Source of the DNA: Clostridiales bacterium
GTDB lineage: Bacteria > Bacillota > Clostridia > TANB77 > CAG-508
Length of the DNA stretch: 64,000 bases
Assembly (NCBI GenBank): GCA_003525075.1
Contig: DQFO01000016.1
Coordinates: 52,022 to 116,021, forward strand
Direction: 5' to 3'
Part shown: one piece after another, positions 8,664 through 17,503 of the stretch
Layout: each line of letters starts with the position of its first letter
Numbering within the stretch: the stretch's first letter is position 1
Notes under the pieces: model-generated
What the model was told of the DNA's origin: nothing
The model's database searches: none
The model's input: the letters and a program-made list of their open reading frames with translations, nothing else
Made by a program: the position numbers and the translations under genes

Positions 8664-9584
8664 TTATTGAATTTGTAAATTAACTTTAAAGATTGTAAAT
8701 CCATCTTTATATAATACTTTAATATTTCCATTATATTTTTTCACAGTTGATTTTGCTATTGCAAGACCTAAACCATATCTTTTTTCATTTCTATTTCTTG
8801 ACTTATCTATACGATAAAATCTTTCAAATATTTTTTTTCTTTCTTTTTCTGGTATTTCTTTTCCTTCGTTTTTTACCTGAATTATTAATTCATTCTTTTC
8901 TTTAGATAATTCAACAATAACATCATTTCCTGATTCTGTATGTTTTATTGCATTATCTATTAATGTTGATAATATATGTTCTATGTCTTCTTTATTTCCA
9001 TTTATCATAATGTTTTCTTGAATTTTACTGCTTAATTTTACATTTCTCTCATAGGCCATACTTTCAAACATTGAAATCGTCATTTCTGTTTCTTTTGAGA
9101 CATCAAATATTTTTCTTTCTTGTATATTATCAACATTTTCAATATTACCATTTGCACTCATTTTTCCAGTTCTTATATCTAATTTTAAATCATCATATTC
9201 TAAAATATCTGTATTTTCAATATTTACTTTTCTTTTTAATACTACTTTTACTCTTGCTACTAGTTCTTTAATATGAAATGGTTTTGTTATATAATCATCT
9301 GCACCATTTTCTAGTCCATTTAATTTGTCATTTATTTCTGATTTTGCTGTTAAGATTATAATTGGTGTATCTACTTTTTCTTTTCTTAAATCATTTAATA
9401 TTTTGAAACCATCTTTATTGGGCAACATTATGTCTAAAAGTATTAAATCATATACATTTGTTAATGCTTCGTTTTCTCCTTCTTCTCCATCTGTTATTAT
9501 ATTTGTTGTAAAGTTTTCTTTTTTTAGTACTTCTGCTATTGCATCTGCTAAACTGTATTCGTCTTCTATTATTAATATTTTCAT
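8664..9584 (-). CDS. Receiver domain fused in frame to a histidine-kinase ATPase domain
   Basis: A 306-residue chimera. Residues 1-120 are an intact response-regulator receiver (acidic pair E7-D8, phospho-acceptor D51 in LILLDIMLP, TAKS, ITKPF). The first strands of an OmpR-type DNA-binding domain follow (DDLKLDIRTGKMSANG) and then the frame passes directly into the late part of a histidine kinase: IFDVSKETEMTISMFESMA, N-box DNAIKHT, G1 NEGKEIPEKE and G2 YGLGLAIAKS. The DNA-binding domain remainder, kinase sensor, membrane helices and phospho-acceptor His are all absent. Most simply, a deletion fused a regulator-kinase operon in frame. It may be a relic; the reading frame is still open. Confidence 0.85.
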   Translation of the reverse strand: MKILIIEDEYSLADAIAEVLKKENFTTNIITDGEEGENEALTNVYDLILLDIMLPNKDGFKILNDLRKEKVDTPIIILTAKSEINDKLNGLENGADDYITKPFHIKELVARVKVVLKRKVNIENTDILEYDDLKLDIRTGKMSANGNIENVDNIQERKIFDVSKETEMTISMFESMAYERNVKLSSKIQENIMINGNKEDIEHILSTLIDNAIKHTESGNDVIVELSKEKNELIIQVKNEGKEIPEKERKKIFERFYRIDKSRNRNEKRYGLGLAIAKSTVKKYNGNIKVLYKDGFTIFKVNLQIQ

Positions 9585-9624
9585 TTTATCACCATTCTTA
9601 TTTTAATATTTGAATATTGAAGTT

Positions 9625-10149
9625 TTATTGAAAATTGTTTATCTTTAATTCTTTGTATAAATCAATAAAATACCCCAACCATTCAAAACATTCTCCTTTT
9701 TGAATCATATCTTTAAGAACTTCTATTGTAACATACTTTGCATCAATTACTTCTCCATCATTAAATTTTAATTCATTTATATTAATATCTTTTTTTATAA
9801 CATATACATCTCTAAATACATTATGCCTATCACTTTTGTCTATTTTTTCTTTTATAAATTTCAATTCCCTTTCAGAAATATTTATTCCAATTTCTTCATT
9901 AAGTTCTCTTTTAGTTGCTTGTATACTATTTTCACCACTTTGTACTAATCCACCTGTTGGCTCCCACATTCCTCCATGAACTTTACCTAACTTTCTTCTC
10001 GTTAATAATATTTCGCATTTTGCATTTATTATCCAACATTGAATTGCTAAAATGTAATCGCATTTATCAAGTATGGCATTTTCATTTCTTTCTATAATTT
10101 TACCTGTTTTTATTCTCTTATAATTATATACATCTAATTTTTCACTCAT
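9625..10149 (-). CDS. Nudix hydrolase
   Basis: Hydrolase of nucleoside-diphosphate-linked substrates, 174 residues. The Nudix box is complete: GGLVQSGENSIQATKRELNE followed by EIGI gives G-x5-E-x7-RELxEEIG. The start codon is preceded by an AGGTGATG site. Substrate cannot be deduced. It ends 22 bp from the DUF488 gene's downstream end on the same strand and may be co-transcribed with it. Confidence 0.85.
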   Translation of the reverse strand: MSEKLDVYNYKRIKTGKIIERNENAILDKCDYILAIQCWIINAKCEILLTRRKLGKVHGGMWEPTGGLVQSGENSIQATKRELNEEIGINISERELKFIKEKIDKSDRHNVFRDVYVIKKDININELKFNDGEVIDAKYVTIEVLKDMIQKGECFEWLGYFIDLYKELKINNFQ

Positions 10150-10171
10150 TATATATCATCACCTCATTATT

Positions 10172-10630
10172 TTATCTTTCAACTTCTTTTTCCATAAGTT
10201 TTTGTAATATTTCTCTTATATATTCTGGCTTTTTATGTTCAATTATTTCTAAACCTTCACTTATTGAAATATCTGGAACATATATTCCATATTTCAAATT
10301 AACAAATTCAGCTAAAACATGTCTATGACAGAATTGTCCTTCTTTTTCATAACACAATAAAATCGGATCTTTCTCATCTTTTAATACTTCTTCTATATCT
10401 ATTTGGGATAATACTTGTTTATAATATTCTTCTATATAATATCTGTTATTTTGTTCTTCTGGTATTTTCCCTATGTTATTATGCCATATTTCCCAAAACT
10501 TTCTTTTTGGTGCTAATTGTGGTATTGATTTTCCTGTAAATCCAACACTTTTTCCTCTATCACCTGAAATTGAAATTAAGTTTCCAATTTTACATTCTTC
10601 ATAATTTCCAGTAAATATTCTTTTTTTCAT
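10172..10630 (-). CDS. DUF488-like protein
   Basis: Soluble protein of 152 residues of unknown function. The segment ILLCYEKEGQFCHRHVLAEF is the typical DUF488 motif with conserved Cys and His pair. The ATG at 10630 is chosen over one at 10663 because an AAGGGG site sits 9 nt upstream only of the former. It follows the terminator at 10657-10690, so it has its own transcription start or is read together with the Nudix gene. Confidence 0.7.
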   Translation of the reverse strand: MKKRIFTGNYEECKIGNLISISGDRGKSVGFTGKSIPQLAPKRKFWEIWHNNIGKIPEEQNNRYYIEEYYKQVLSQIDIEEVLKDEKDPILLCYEKEGQFCHRHVLAEFVNLKYGIYVPDISISEGLEIIEHKKPEYIREILQKLMEKEVER

Positions 10631-10656
10631 ATAATTAATTACCCCTTTAATTTTAC

Positions 10657-10690
10657 AAAACAAGTGAAAGCAATGCTCTCACTTGTTTTT
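10657..10690 (-). terminator. Terminator after 10706-11353
   Basis: AAACAAGTGAAAGC / GCTCTCACTTGTTTTT stem with short loop; T-runs on both strands. Confidence 0.75.
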
Positions 10691-10705
10691 AGATTATTCA
10701 ATTTT

Positions 10706-11353
10706 TTACAACATAGCTTCATAGAAACTCATTCCATCATCAGCCATTACAACAATAAATGGAATAGAAAGTCCATATATAATACTAATAATGAAACGAT
10801 AAATTATACTAATCGGAAGTGTATTTATTGCAATTATAGCAAATATCATTGATAGAAAATCAATAAGTGCTATTGGCTTATATGGAATCTTATCAAAAAT
10901 TCTTACAAATAATGTGTGTGCATATCTGTTTTTCCATGTAACCAATGTGTTTTCAAAATCATCAATTTTTTCCATTAATATAAATGATACAAATCCACAT
11001 ATTGTAGCTCCAACAATCAGTAATATATAACATGGTACTTTAGCAAGAATTGATCCTATTGCCAATACTATATTTACAGTTCTATATGTATTAGTAAAAA
11101 TTTCTTCTTTAGGGTCTAATTCCCACAAAGAACTTAAATATCCTAATATATACATACTCAAAATGTGGAATATTGTAAATGTCATATATCCTAAGATTTT
11201 TTGAGGATCAATTTGATACAAAATTCTTAAACCACAGATTAATGCTTGAATATAAAATACTTGTGCAATAAGCTCTTCTTCAATTCCAGATGAGGCATAC
11301 CATTTCAAGCCAAAATAGTATTTCCGCATTAAGAAATCAAATAACCTTTTCAT
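10706..11353 (-). CDS. Multi-pass membrane protein of unknown function
   Basis: A 215-residue protein with about five or six hydrophobic segments (near residues 30-45, 55-75, 95-130, 155-185, 185-205) and short polar loops. No signature I can assign. A strong AGGAGG site lies 8 nt upstream of the ATG. The leader contains a perfect 27-bp palindrome (11393-11419). Monocistronic between two terminators. Confidence 0.6.
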   Translation of the reverse strand: MKRLFDFLMRKYYFGLKWYASSGIEEELIAQVFYIQALICGLRILYQIDPQKILGYMTFTIFHILSMYILGYLSSLWELDPKEEIFTNTYRTVNIVLAIGSILAKVPCYILLIVGATICGFVSFILMEKIDDFENTLVTWKNRYAHTLFVRIFDKIPYKPIALIDFLSMIFAIIAINTLPISIIYRFIISIIYGLSIPFIVVMADDGMSFYEAML

Positions 11354-11392
11354 AATTTTGCCTCCTTAAACATTTGTTAATAGGATTTGTTA

Positions 11393-11419
11393 TATAATTT
11401 CCTTTTAAAGGAAATTATA
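11393..11419. repeat. 27-bp perfect palindrome in the leader of the membrane-protein gene
   Basis: TATAATTTCCTTT and its inverse around one central T, 40-66 bp upstream of the start codon at 11353. It has no T-run, so a protein-binding site is more likely than a terminator. Confidence 0.6.
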
Positions 11420-11445
11420 AGTTTAATGCTTGAATTATATCATAA

Positions 11446-11473
11446 AAATAAGCAGTTTTCAACTGCTTATTTT
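11446..11473 (-). terminator. Terminator overlapping the end of the MATE-kinase gene
   Basis: AAAATAAGCAGTT / AACTGCTTATTTT, perfect 13-bp stem with a two-base loop, reaching into the last codons. Confidence 0.75.
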
Positions 11474-13464
11474 ATCAAATTTTTTACCATGTCACATATC
11501 AAATTAACAGCATTATCAATTCCAATTGCATCACTATTAATACAAATATCATAATTTGATGGTTCTTTCCAATCTTTTTCTGTATAATATTTATAATGAT
11601 TTGCTCTTAATTTATTTATTCTAGAGATTTCTTTTTCTGCATTTTCTTTATTCATATGATAAAATTCTGTTGCTCTTTTAACTTTATTTTCCATTGAATT
11701 GTTTATAAAGATTTTTATTGTATTTTTATTATCTTTCAAAATAAAGTCTGCACATCTTCCAACTATTATGCATGATTCTTCACTAGCAACTTTCTTTATA
11801 AATTCTGATTCTTTAATAAATAATTCATCTGCATTGTTTAATCCTACATAATATCCATTATTAAATACATCTAGAACATTTCTTTTTTGCTCATTTTCTT
11901 CAATATATTCTTCAGCTAACCCTGTATCTTCTGCCATGTTTTCTATAATATTCTTATCATATAATTTTATTCCAAGTTTTTCAGCAACAAGTTTTCCTAT
12001 ATATCTTCCACCAGATCCATATTCTCTTGCAATTGTGATTATAACTGGTGTACTTGTATTTTTTTCTTCAATTGTTTTGATATTAGATATTTTTTCTTCA
12101 GTAGAATCTCCTTCTTTTAAGCTTCTTGTTTCTTTTACTAATAAAACAACTGCTAATATAAATGCTAATCCATCAGCAACAGGACCTGCACTTAATACTC
12201 CCATTATTCCATATATATGACTTAATATTATCATTGATGGTATTAATATAACAATTTGTCTTGAAAGTGATAATATTGCACTTTTTGTACTCTTTCCAAT
12301 TGCTTGGAAGAATATTCCTGATGGTATTTGAACACCATTAAATATGCAAAGTAATAAATATGTTCTAAATGCCAAACATGCAAATTCCATATAATTTTCA
12401 TCACCACTACCAAATATTAATATTAATTTATCTGGTATTGTTTGGAATAATATGAATGCTATTGCACTTATAACAACACTTGAACCTAATACAATTTTTA
12501 AAGTTTTCTTTACTCTATCATATTTCTTAGCACCATAATTATATCCTAGTATTGGTTGACTTCCTGCTGCAATTCCTATTATTATACTATTTAATATTTG
12601 ATTTATTTTCATTACAATTCCTAATACTGTAATAGGAATTTCTGCACCATATTTACTGTCTGCTCCATATTTTCCAAGTAAATTATTTTCAACTGTCATA
12701 ACACATACTATACTCATTTGTGTTATAAAACTACTGATTCCAAGCATCACAATTTTCTTGCATACATTTACTTTTAATTTTAAAGATTCTTTTGTTAATT
12801 TTATTGATTTGAACTTTTTTACATAAGCAACATTTAATATAAATGTTAATATTTGACTAATTACTGTTGCTATTGCTGCTCCTTCAACACCTTTGTGAAA
12901 TACAAATATAAATATTGGATCTAATATTGTATTTAATATAGCTCCTGAAACCATGCTAAACATTGAATATTTTGGACTTCCATCTGCTCTAATTATTGAG
13001 TTTAATGTTGTTCCTATCATTGAAAAAGGAAATCCTATTGCTATTATACTTCCATAAGCCATTGCATAACTTTTTAGATTTTCTGTACATCCAAATATTT
13101 TTAAAAATTGAGGTAAAAATATTAATGTTATTGCACAAAATAATATTGAAACAATTGTTGATAACATTATTCCATTACCAATTCCTGTTTCTGCTTCTTT
13201 TTTCTTTTTCTCTCCAAGTTTTAAGCTTAAATATGCTGATGCTCCATCTCCAAACATTAATGAAAATGCTAATCCTATCATTACTAATGGGAATACTACA
13301 TTTGTTGCTCCATTTCCTAAATATCCAACACCTTGTCCAATAAATATTTGGTCAACTATATTATATAATGAGTTTACCAACATTGATATTATACAAGGTA
13401 TTGAAAATTTTTTAATTAATTTTCCTATTTTTTCTTTTCCTAGTATGTTTTCTTCTTGTTCCAT
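11467..13464 (-). CDS. MATE-family efflux transporter with C-terminal cytidylate-kinase-like domain
   Basis: A 665-residue fusion. Residues 1 to about 450 form a complete 12-helix MATE antiporter (LIKKFSIPCIISMLVNSLYN, DQIFIGQGVG, repeated in the second half). After a linker, residues about 475-665 form a cytidylate-kinase-like P-loop domain: TIAREYGSGGRYIG, IIVGRCADFIL, and basic helices ending EKDWKEPSNYDICINSDAIG. The start at 13464 is chosen because AGAGGGAG precedes it and an upstream frame extension would begin inside the -35 box. The kinase-like domain is common free-standing in Clostridia; what it does on a transporter is unknown. The MATE relic at 3553-4806 carries the same two parts in the opposite order. 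Confidence 0.85.
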   Translation of the reverse strand: MEQEENILGKEKIGKLIKKFSIPCIISMLVNSLYNIVDQIFIGQGVGYLGNGATNVVFPLVMIGLAFSLMFGDGASAYLSLKLGEKKKKEAETGIGNGIMLSTIVSILFCAITLIFLPQFLKIFGCTENLKSYAMAYGSIIAIGFPFSMIGTTLNSIIRADGSPKYSMFSMVSGAILNTILDPIFIFVFHKGVEGAAIATVISQILTFILNVAYVKKFKSIKLTKESLKLKVNVCKKIVMLGISSFITQMSIVCVMTVENNLLGKYGADSKYGAEIPITVLGIVMKINQILNSIIIGIAAGSQPILGYNYGAKKYDRVKKTLKIVLGSSVVISAIAFILFQTIPDKLILIFGSGDENYMEFACLAFRTYLLLCIFNGVQIPSGIFFQAIGKSTKSAILSLSRQIVILIPSMIILSHIYGIMGVLSAGPVADGLAFILAVVLLVKETRSLKEGDSTEEKISNIKTIEEKNTSTPVIITIAREYGSGGRYIGKLVAEKLGIKLYDKNIIENMAEDTGLAEEYIEENEQKRNVLDVFNNGYYVGLNNADELFIKESEFIKKVASEESCIIVGRCADFILKDNKNTIKIFINNSMENKVKRATEFYHMNKENAEKEISRINKLRANHYKYYTEKDWKEPSNYDICINSDAIGIDNAVNLICDMVKNLIK

Positions 13465-13513
13465 TTTTCTCCCTCTTTCTTTTTCTCTTACTGGCTTTTT
13501 TGACAACCTATCT

Positions 13514-13542
13514 ATTATATCGTTATTGAAATAATTTGTCAA
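13514..13542 (-). promoter_or_regulatory. Promoter of the MATE-kinase gene
   Basis: Minus-strand TTGACA, 17 bp, TATAAT: consensus in both hexamers. It fixes the translation start downstream, at 13464. Confidence 0.85.
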
Positions 13543-13559
13543 TTATATAAATTGCTTTT

Positions 13560-13606
13560 TTTAAAAAAATATCCCTGAAGAAAATATATTGTACTTTCTT
13601 CAAGGA
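13560..13606 (-). terminator. Terminator after the 114-aa hypothetical gene
   Basis: Minus strand TTGAAGAAA ... TTTCTTCA stem followed by a run of seven T. Confidence 0.65.
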
Positions 13607-13628
13607 CTCTCAAAAATTCTAAATTATG

Positions 13629-13973
13629 TTATTTACAAATTTTAGGGATTTTAATTACACTCATAATCTCTTCAAGTTTCGAATAGGTAATTCCATTCCT
13701 AAAAGGAACTTCTTTAAACACTTCTTCAAGCTTTTCGAAAAAATTTGCATAATTTTCAGATTGCATTCGTTCATGTGCTTCTTCAAAGCTAATACTTGCA
13801 ATATATTCCAAAACCTTAGAATATGCAAATGTAATACTTTGAAATAGCTTACATACATCTGATTTGCAAAATTTTCCCTCAGGATCACTTTGCCATTCCA
13901 AAAATTCAATTTCTTGTACATAATCAGGATTTCCTTCAGTATACGAACACCATTCAATCTGATTAATGTTCAT
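13629..13973 (-). CDS. Hypothetical protein (114 aa)
   Basis: Unrecognised acidic, mainly helical soluble protein starting MNINQIEWCSY, with three Cys in its first half (including FCKSDVCKLF). The GGAGGG at 13978-13983 is best spaced for the ATG at 13973. It lies alone with its own terminator. Function unknown. Confidence 0.55.
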   Translation of the reverse strand: MNINQIEWCSYTEGNPDYVQEIEFLEWQSDPEGKFCKSDVCKLFQSITFAYSKVLEYIASISFEEAHERMQSENYANFFEKLEEVFKEVPFRNGITYSKLEEIMSVIKIPKICK

Positions 13974-14093
13974 CATTCCCTCCAATAATTATTTATTGTG
14001 TTTGTTTTCGGACATGTCTTAAAGGGATATCTAATGTTAAGACATGTTGTATTTTAGCACATATAATTTTAAATTTCAAGCAAATCATTTATA

Positions 14094-16115
14094 TTAAAAT
14101 AAAGTTTTTATTTTCTTTATTAAATAATGGCTTCCACCTAAACTTCTTCCATTTTCAACCATACTAATTATTAATAATTGATTATCATTTGAATCTGTTG
14201 TAAAACAATCAAACCATCCTAAAACATCTGCCTCTCCGTCTTTTGATGCTTTTAATTCTGCAGTTCCTGTTTTTCCTGCTATTGTTCTTCCTATTACTTT
14301 CATATCTTTAGCTGTTCCTTCTGAATCTTCTACAACTTGAATTAAATCTTCTTTTATTATGTTTGCCGCTTCTTTACTAAAAGCATTTTTTACTAAATAT
14401 TCTACATTTTTATTATCTTTTTCTATAATATATGGTTTTACCATATTTCCATCATTGTTAAAGGCTGAATATATAGATGCCATTAGTATTGGATTTACTA
14501 AAATTTCTCCTTGACCATATCCACTATCTGCAAGTACTTTTTCATTTGAAATATCTTTTGAATTTGAATATTGAGATTTGGCTGTTGATATTTCAAGGTT
14601 TAAATCTTGATTAAATAATATTTTATTTAATCCATCAGTAAAATTCTTTTTTCCAATCTGTAATATTGCTTGTGCAAAATATATATTATCTGAATGTATT
14701 AGAGCATTTTTTAAATTCTTTGGTCCACTATATGCTGTTAATGTTGTTATATCAAATTCTCCCCATCCATCTTTTTTCCAACTAAGTCCATTATATGTAA
14801 ATGTGTCATCAACTGATAATGTTCCTGTTGTAAGCCCTATTGCACCTGTAATTGGTTTAAATGTAGATCCTGGTATATAACTTTGTTGATATCTTACAAA
14901 CATTGGCTTATTTTCATTATTATTAATTTCATTCCATTCATCTGATGTCATTCCTAAAACAAATTTGTTAGGATTATATGATGGTGTACTTACTAGTGCT
15001 AATAATTCTCCAGTATTTGGTTCCATTACAACAAAAAATCCTGCATCATTTTTTAATTCTTCATAAAGTTTTTGCTGAATAGTAGAGTCTATTGTTAATT
15101 TTATATTTTCTCCATTTTTTACATCTATTTTTGCTATTTCTGATTTTCTTTTTCCTTTTTCATCTTCAATATAAATTTCAAGACCATTATTTCCTTTTAA
15201 TTGTTCTTCATATTGTTTTTCTAGTCCTGCTTTTCCTATTAAACTAGTACTTGTATATCCTTTTCCTTTGTTTTTTTCTAATTCCTCTGCTGTTATTGTT
15301 TGAACATATCCAACTAGTTGTGCTGAAGCTTCTCCTAATGGATACACTCTCGATGTTTCACTTCTAATTTTTATTCCAGATATTTGTAAAACTTTCTCTT
15401 TTATTTCTGTTTCACTTTGTTCTACCTTTTTTATAGGTACAAATGTATCATCTTTTACCCATGATGCTGAAAGTGCTTTATTTATTGTTTCTACTGAAAT
15501 TCCTAAAATGTCAGATATTTGTTGAATTGTTTCTTCTTTATTTTCTGGTAATTTTCCAGGAACAATTCCTATTGAAGATACCTTTCCTTCCCCTGCTAGC
15601 ATTATTCCATTCTTATCATCAATTTCTCCTCTTTTTGCTTTTATTGTTTTTACTCTTACTTTGTCAGTACTATTTAACCCCGGCAAAATTAAGTTATGGC
15701 TCCATTCAATCTTATATTCTCTTTGATCGTTTTTTACTATTCTTACTGTATTTTGAAATTCTACATTTCCTGCACTTGTTTCCATTGTTTCTGTATAATT
15801 TATTTTAGATATATTTTTCTCTTCTTCTTCAACATTTGTTATTTGTATATCTAAATTTGCCATATCTATTCCACTATAAATGTTCTCATTTCTTTTTATA
15901 AAATCTTCTTTTGATATCTGAGATTTAGCTGTATCTGTAATCATTTCATACATTTCTTCATACTTTTCTTCATTTATATATGAAATATATTGGTTCCAAA
16001 TATCTTCTGGAGTTGTCTTTTCTTTATTAGAAATATAATATGCTACTAATCCTCCTCCAATTAATATTGCAATAATTAAAACAATAACAATAATAATAAT
16101 AATCTTTTTCTTCAT
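14094..16115 (-). CDS. Class B penicillin-binding protein, MecA/PBP3 type
   Basis: Membrane-anchored peptidoglycan transpeptidase, 673 residues. A signal-anchor (residues 4-27), an NTF2-like MecA N-domain (about 35-145; TPEDIWNQYISYINEEKYEEM), a dimerisation domain (about 155-320) and a transpeptidase domain with all three catalytic motifs: SxxK as STFK in YIPGSTFKP, SxN as SDN in LIHSDN, and KTG as AGKTGTAE. This PBP3/PBP5/PBP2a type often has low beta-lactam affinity, but that cannot be read here. The C-terminus ends soon after GRSLGGSHYLIKK, typical for the family. Not obviously in an operon. Confidence 0.92.
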   Translation of the reverse strand: MKKKIIIIIVIVLIIAILIGGGLVAYYISNKEKTTPEDIWNQYISYINEEKYEEMYEMITDTAKSQISKEDFIKRNENIYSGIDMANLDIQITNVEEEEKNISKINYTETMETSAGNVEFQNTVRIVKNDQREYKIEWSHNLILPGLNSTDKVRVKTIKAKRGEIDDKNGIMLAGEGKVSSIGIVPGKLPENKEETIQQISDILGISVETINKALSASWVKDDTFVPIKKVEQSETEIKEKVLQISGIKIRSETSRVYPLGEASAQLVGYVQTITAEELEKNKGKGYTSTSLIGKAGLEKQYEEQLKGNNGLEIYIEDEKGKRKSEIAKIDVKNGENIKLTIDSTIQQKLYEELKNDAGFFVVMEPNTGELLALVSTPSYNPNKFVLGMTSDEWNEINNNENKPMFVRYQQSYIPGSTFKPITGAIGLTTGTLSVDDTFTYNGLSWKKDGWGEFDITTLTAYSGPKNLKNALIHSDNIYFAQAILQIGKKNFTDGLNKILFNQDLNLEISTAKSQYSNSKDISNEKVLADSGYGQGEILVNPILMASIYSAFNNDGNMVKPYIIEKDNKNVEYLVKNAFSKEAANIIKEDLIQVVEDSEGTAKDMKVIGRTIAGKTGTAELKASKDGEADVLGWFDCFTTDSNDNQLLIISMVENGRSLGGSHYLIKKIKTLF

Positions 16116-16194
16116 ACTTTTTTCCTTCCATAAAATTTACTTCATCGATATTATATCACAAATAAAATTTTTATTAAATTAAATCTTTATTAAT

Positions 16195-17406
16195 TTAAAT
16201 ATCTTTTAATTTTATTTCTTTTTCTGAATGTAATTTTCCTGCTCTAGTAATAGAATTATATCCAAATTTTTGCTTTAATTCATCAACTACTTTGTCTAAA
16301 TTTTCTTGTTTTTCTGTATCTTTAGAATTAAATAGTGATAATTGTTTTTCATTCTTTTCAATTAATCCATCTACTCTCATTCCTACAAGTCTTATTGCTA
16401 TTCCATTAGTATACATTTCTTCTAATAGCTCTTTTGCCATTCTAAATATATCTTTGGTGTTTGATGTTGCTTCATTTAATTTTCTTTGATGTGTTTTATT
16501 TTCAAAATTGCTTGTTCTTAATTGAACATTTACTACATTTGCTAACATATTATATTTTCTTAATCTATATGTTACTTGTTCTGTTAATGCTAATAATACT
16601 TCTTCTAATTTTGATATTTCAGTTATATCAACTGGTAAAGTTGTAGAATTACCAATTCCTTTAGGATTTTCAAATTTATATTGTACTTCTGAATTGTCTA
16701 TGCCATTTGCATATTCCCACATCATTATTCCATGTTTTCCAAATTTTTTTGATAATAATTCTTTATCTGTTTTGGCTAAATCTCCTATTGTTCTTATTCT
16801 CATATTTGAAAGTTTTGGAATTGTTTTTCTTCCAAGCATTAATAATTCTGAAACATTTAGTGTCCACATTTTACTTGGAATTTCATTTTCATATAATGTA
16901 TGTACTCTATCTGGTTTTGTAAAGTCTGATGCCATTTTAGCTAATAATTTATTATGTGCTACTCCAACATTTACTGTAAATCCTAATTCTTCTTTTACTC
17001 TCTTTTTTATTTCATATGCTTTATTTATTAACATATCTCCACATAAATAGTTTGTCATATCTAAAAAACATTCATCTATGCTAAATCTTTCTATTTTGTC
17101 TGTATATTGAAGTAATAATTTATATAAGCTATTTGAATATTTTTTATACATATTATAGTTTCCTGGATATACCTGCAGTTGAGGACATTTCATTCTTGCT
17201 TGATATAATGTTTCTCCTGTTATAATACCAAAAATTTTTGCTTTAGGACTTTTGGCTAATACTATTCCTGCTCTTTTGGTTTCATCTCCACCTATTACTG
17301 ATGGTATTTCTCTTATATCAATTTTACTTCCTTGTTTTAACATTTCTACTGCTGTCCAACTTAAAAAAGCATTATTTACATCTACATGTAATATTTGTCT
17401 TTCCAT
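16195..17406 (-). CDS. dinB: DNA polymerase IV, Y family
   Basis: Translesion DNA polymerase of 403 residues. Catalytic acidic residues sit in HVDVNNAFLSW (D8) and FSIDECFLDM, and the helix-hairpin-helix and little-finger regions follow in normal order (RTIGDLAKTDKELLSKKFGK). The N-terminal DVNNAF instead of DMDAFF marks the Firmicutes variant. The perfect promoter at 17438-17466 carries a LexA-like GAACN4GTTT box in its spacer, suggesting SOS control. Confidence 0.92.
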   Translation of the reverse strand: MERQILHVDVNNAFLSWTAVEMLKQGSKIDIREIPSVIGGDETKRAGIVLAKSPKAKIFGIITGETLYQARMKCPQLQVYPGNYNMYKKYSNSLYKLLLQYTDKIERFSIDECFLDMTNYLCGDMLINKAYEIKKRVKEELGFTVNVGVAHNKLLAKMASDFTKPDRVHTLYENEIPSKMWTLNVSELLMLGRKTIPKLSNMRIRTIGDLAKTDKELLSKKFGKHGIMMWEYANGIDNSEVQYKFENPKGIGNSTTLPVDITEISKLEEVLLALTEQVTYRLRKYNMLANVVNVQLRTSNFENKTHQRKLNEATSNTKDIFRMAKELLEEMYTNGIAIRLVGMRVDGLIEKNEKQLSLFNSKDTEKQENLDKVVDELKQKFGYNSITRAGKLHSEKEIKLKDI

Positions 17407-17437
17407 AATATCACCTGCTTATTCTTATATCGTTATT

Positions 17438-17466
17438 ATTATAAAACATTTGTTCTTGATTGTCAA
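17438..17466 (-). promoter_or_regulatory. dinB promoter with LexA-type box in the spacer
   Basis: Minus-strand TTGACA, 17 bp, TATAAT. The spacer contains GAACAAATGTTT (17455 to 17444), which fits the clostridial LexA pattern GAACN4GTT(C/T). LexA bound here would block polymerase. Confidence 0.7.
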
Positions 17467-17498
17467 TAAAAAAGAGAACTTTCTTTCGAAAATTCTCT
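17466..17498 (-). terminator. Terminator of rny
   Basis: AGAGAAtTTTC loop GAAAgTTCTCT stem followed by TTTTTTA on the minus strand; overlaps the -35 box of dinB. Confidence 0.75.
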
Positions 17499-17503
17499 AA
17501 AAA

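Noticed and set aside
13465..13542. Longer N-terminus for the MATE-kinase protein starting at 13542
   Set aside because: That codon lies in the -35 box of a consensus promoter, and a ribosome site fits the ATG at 13464.
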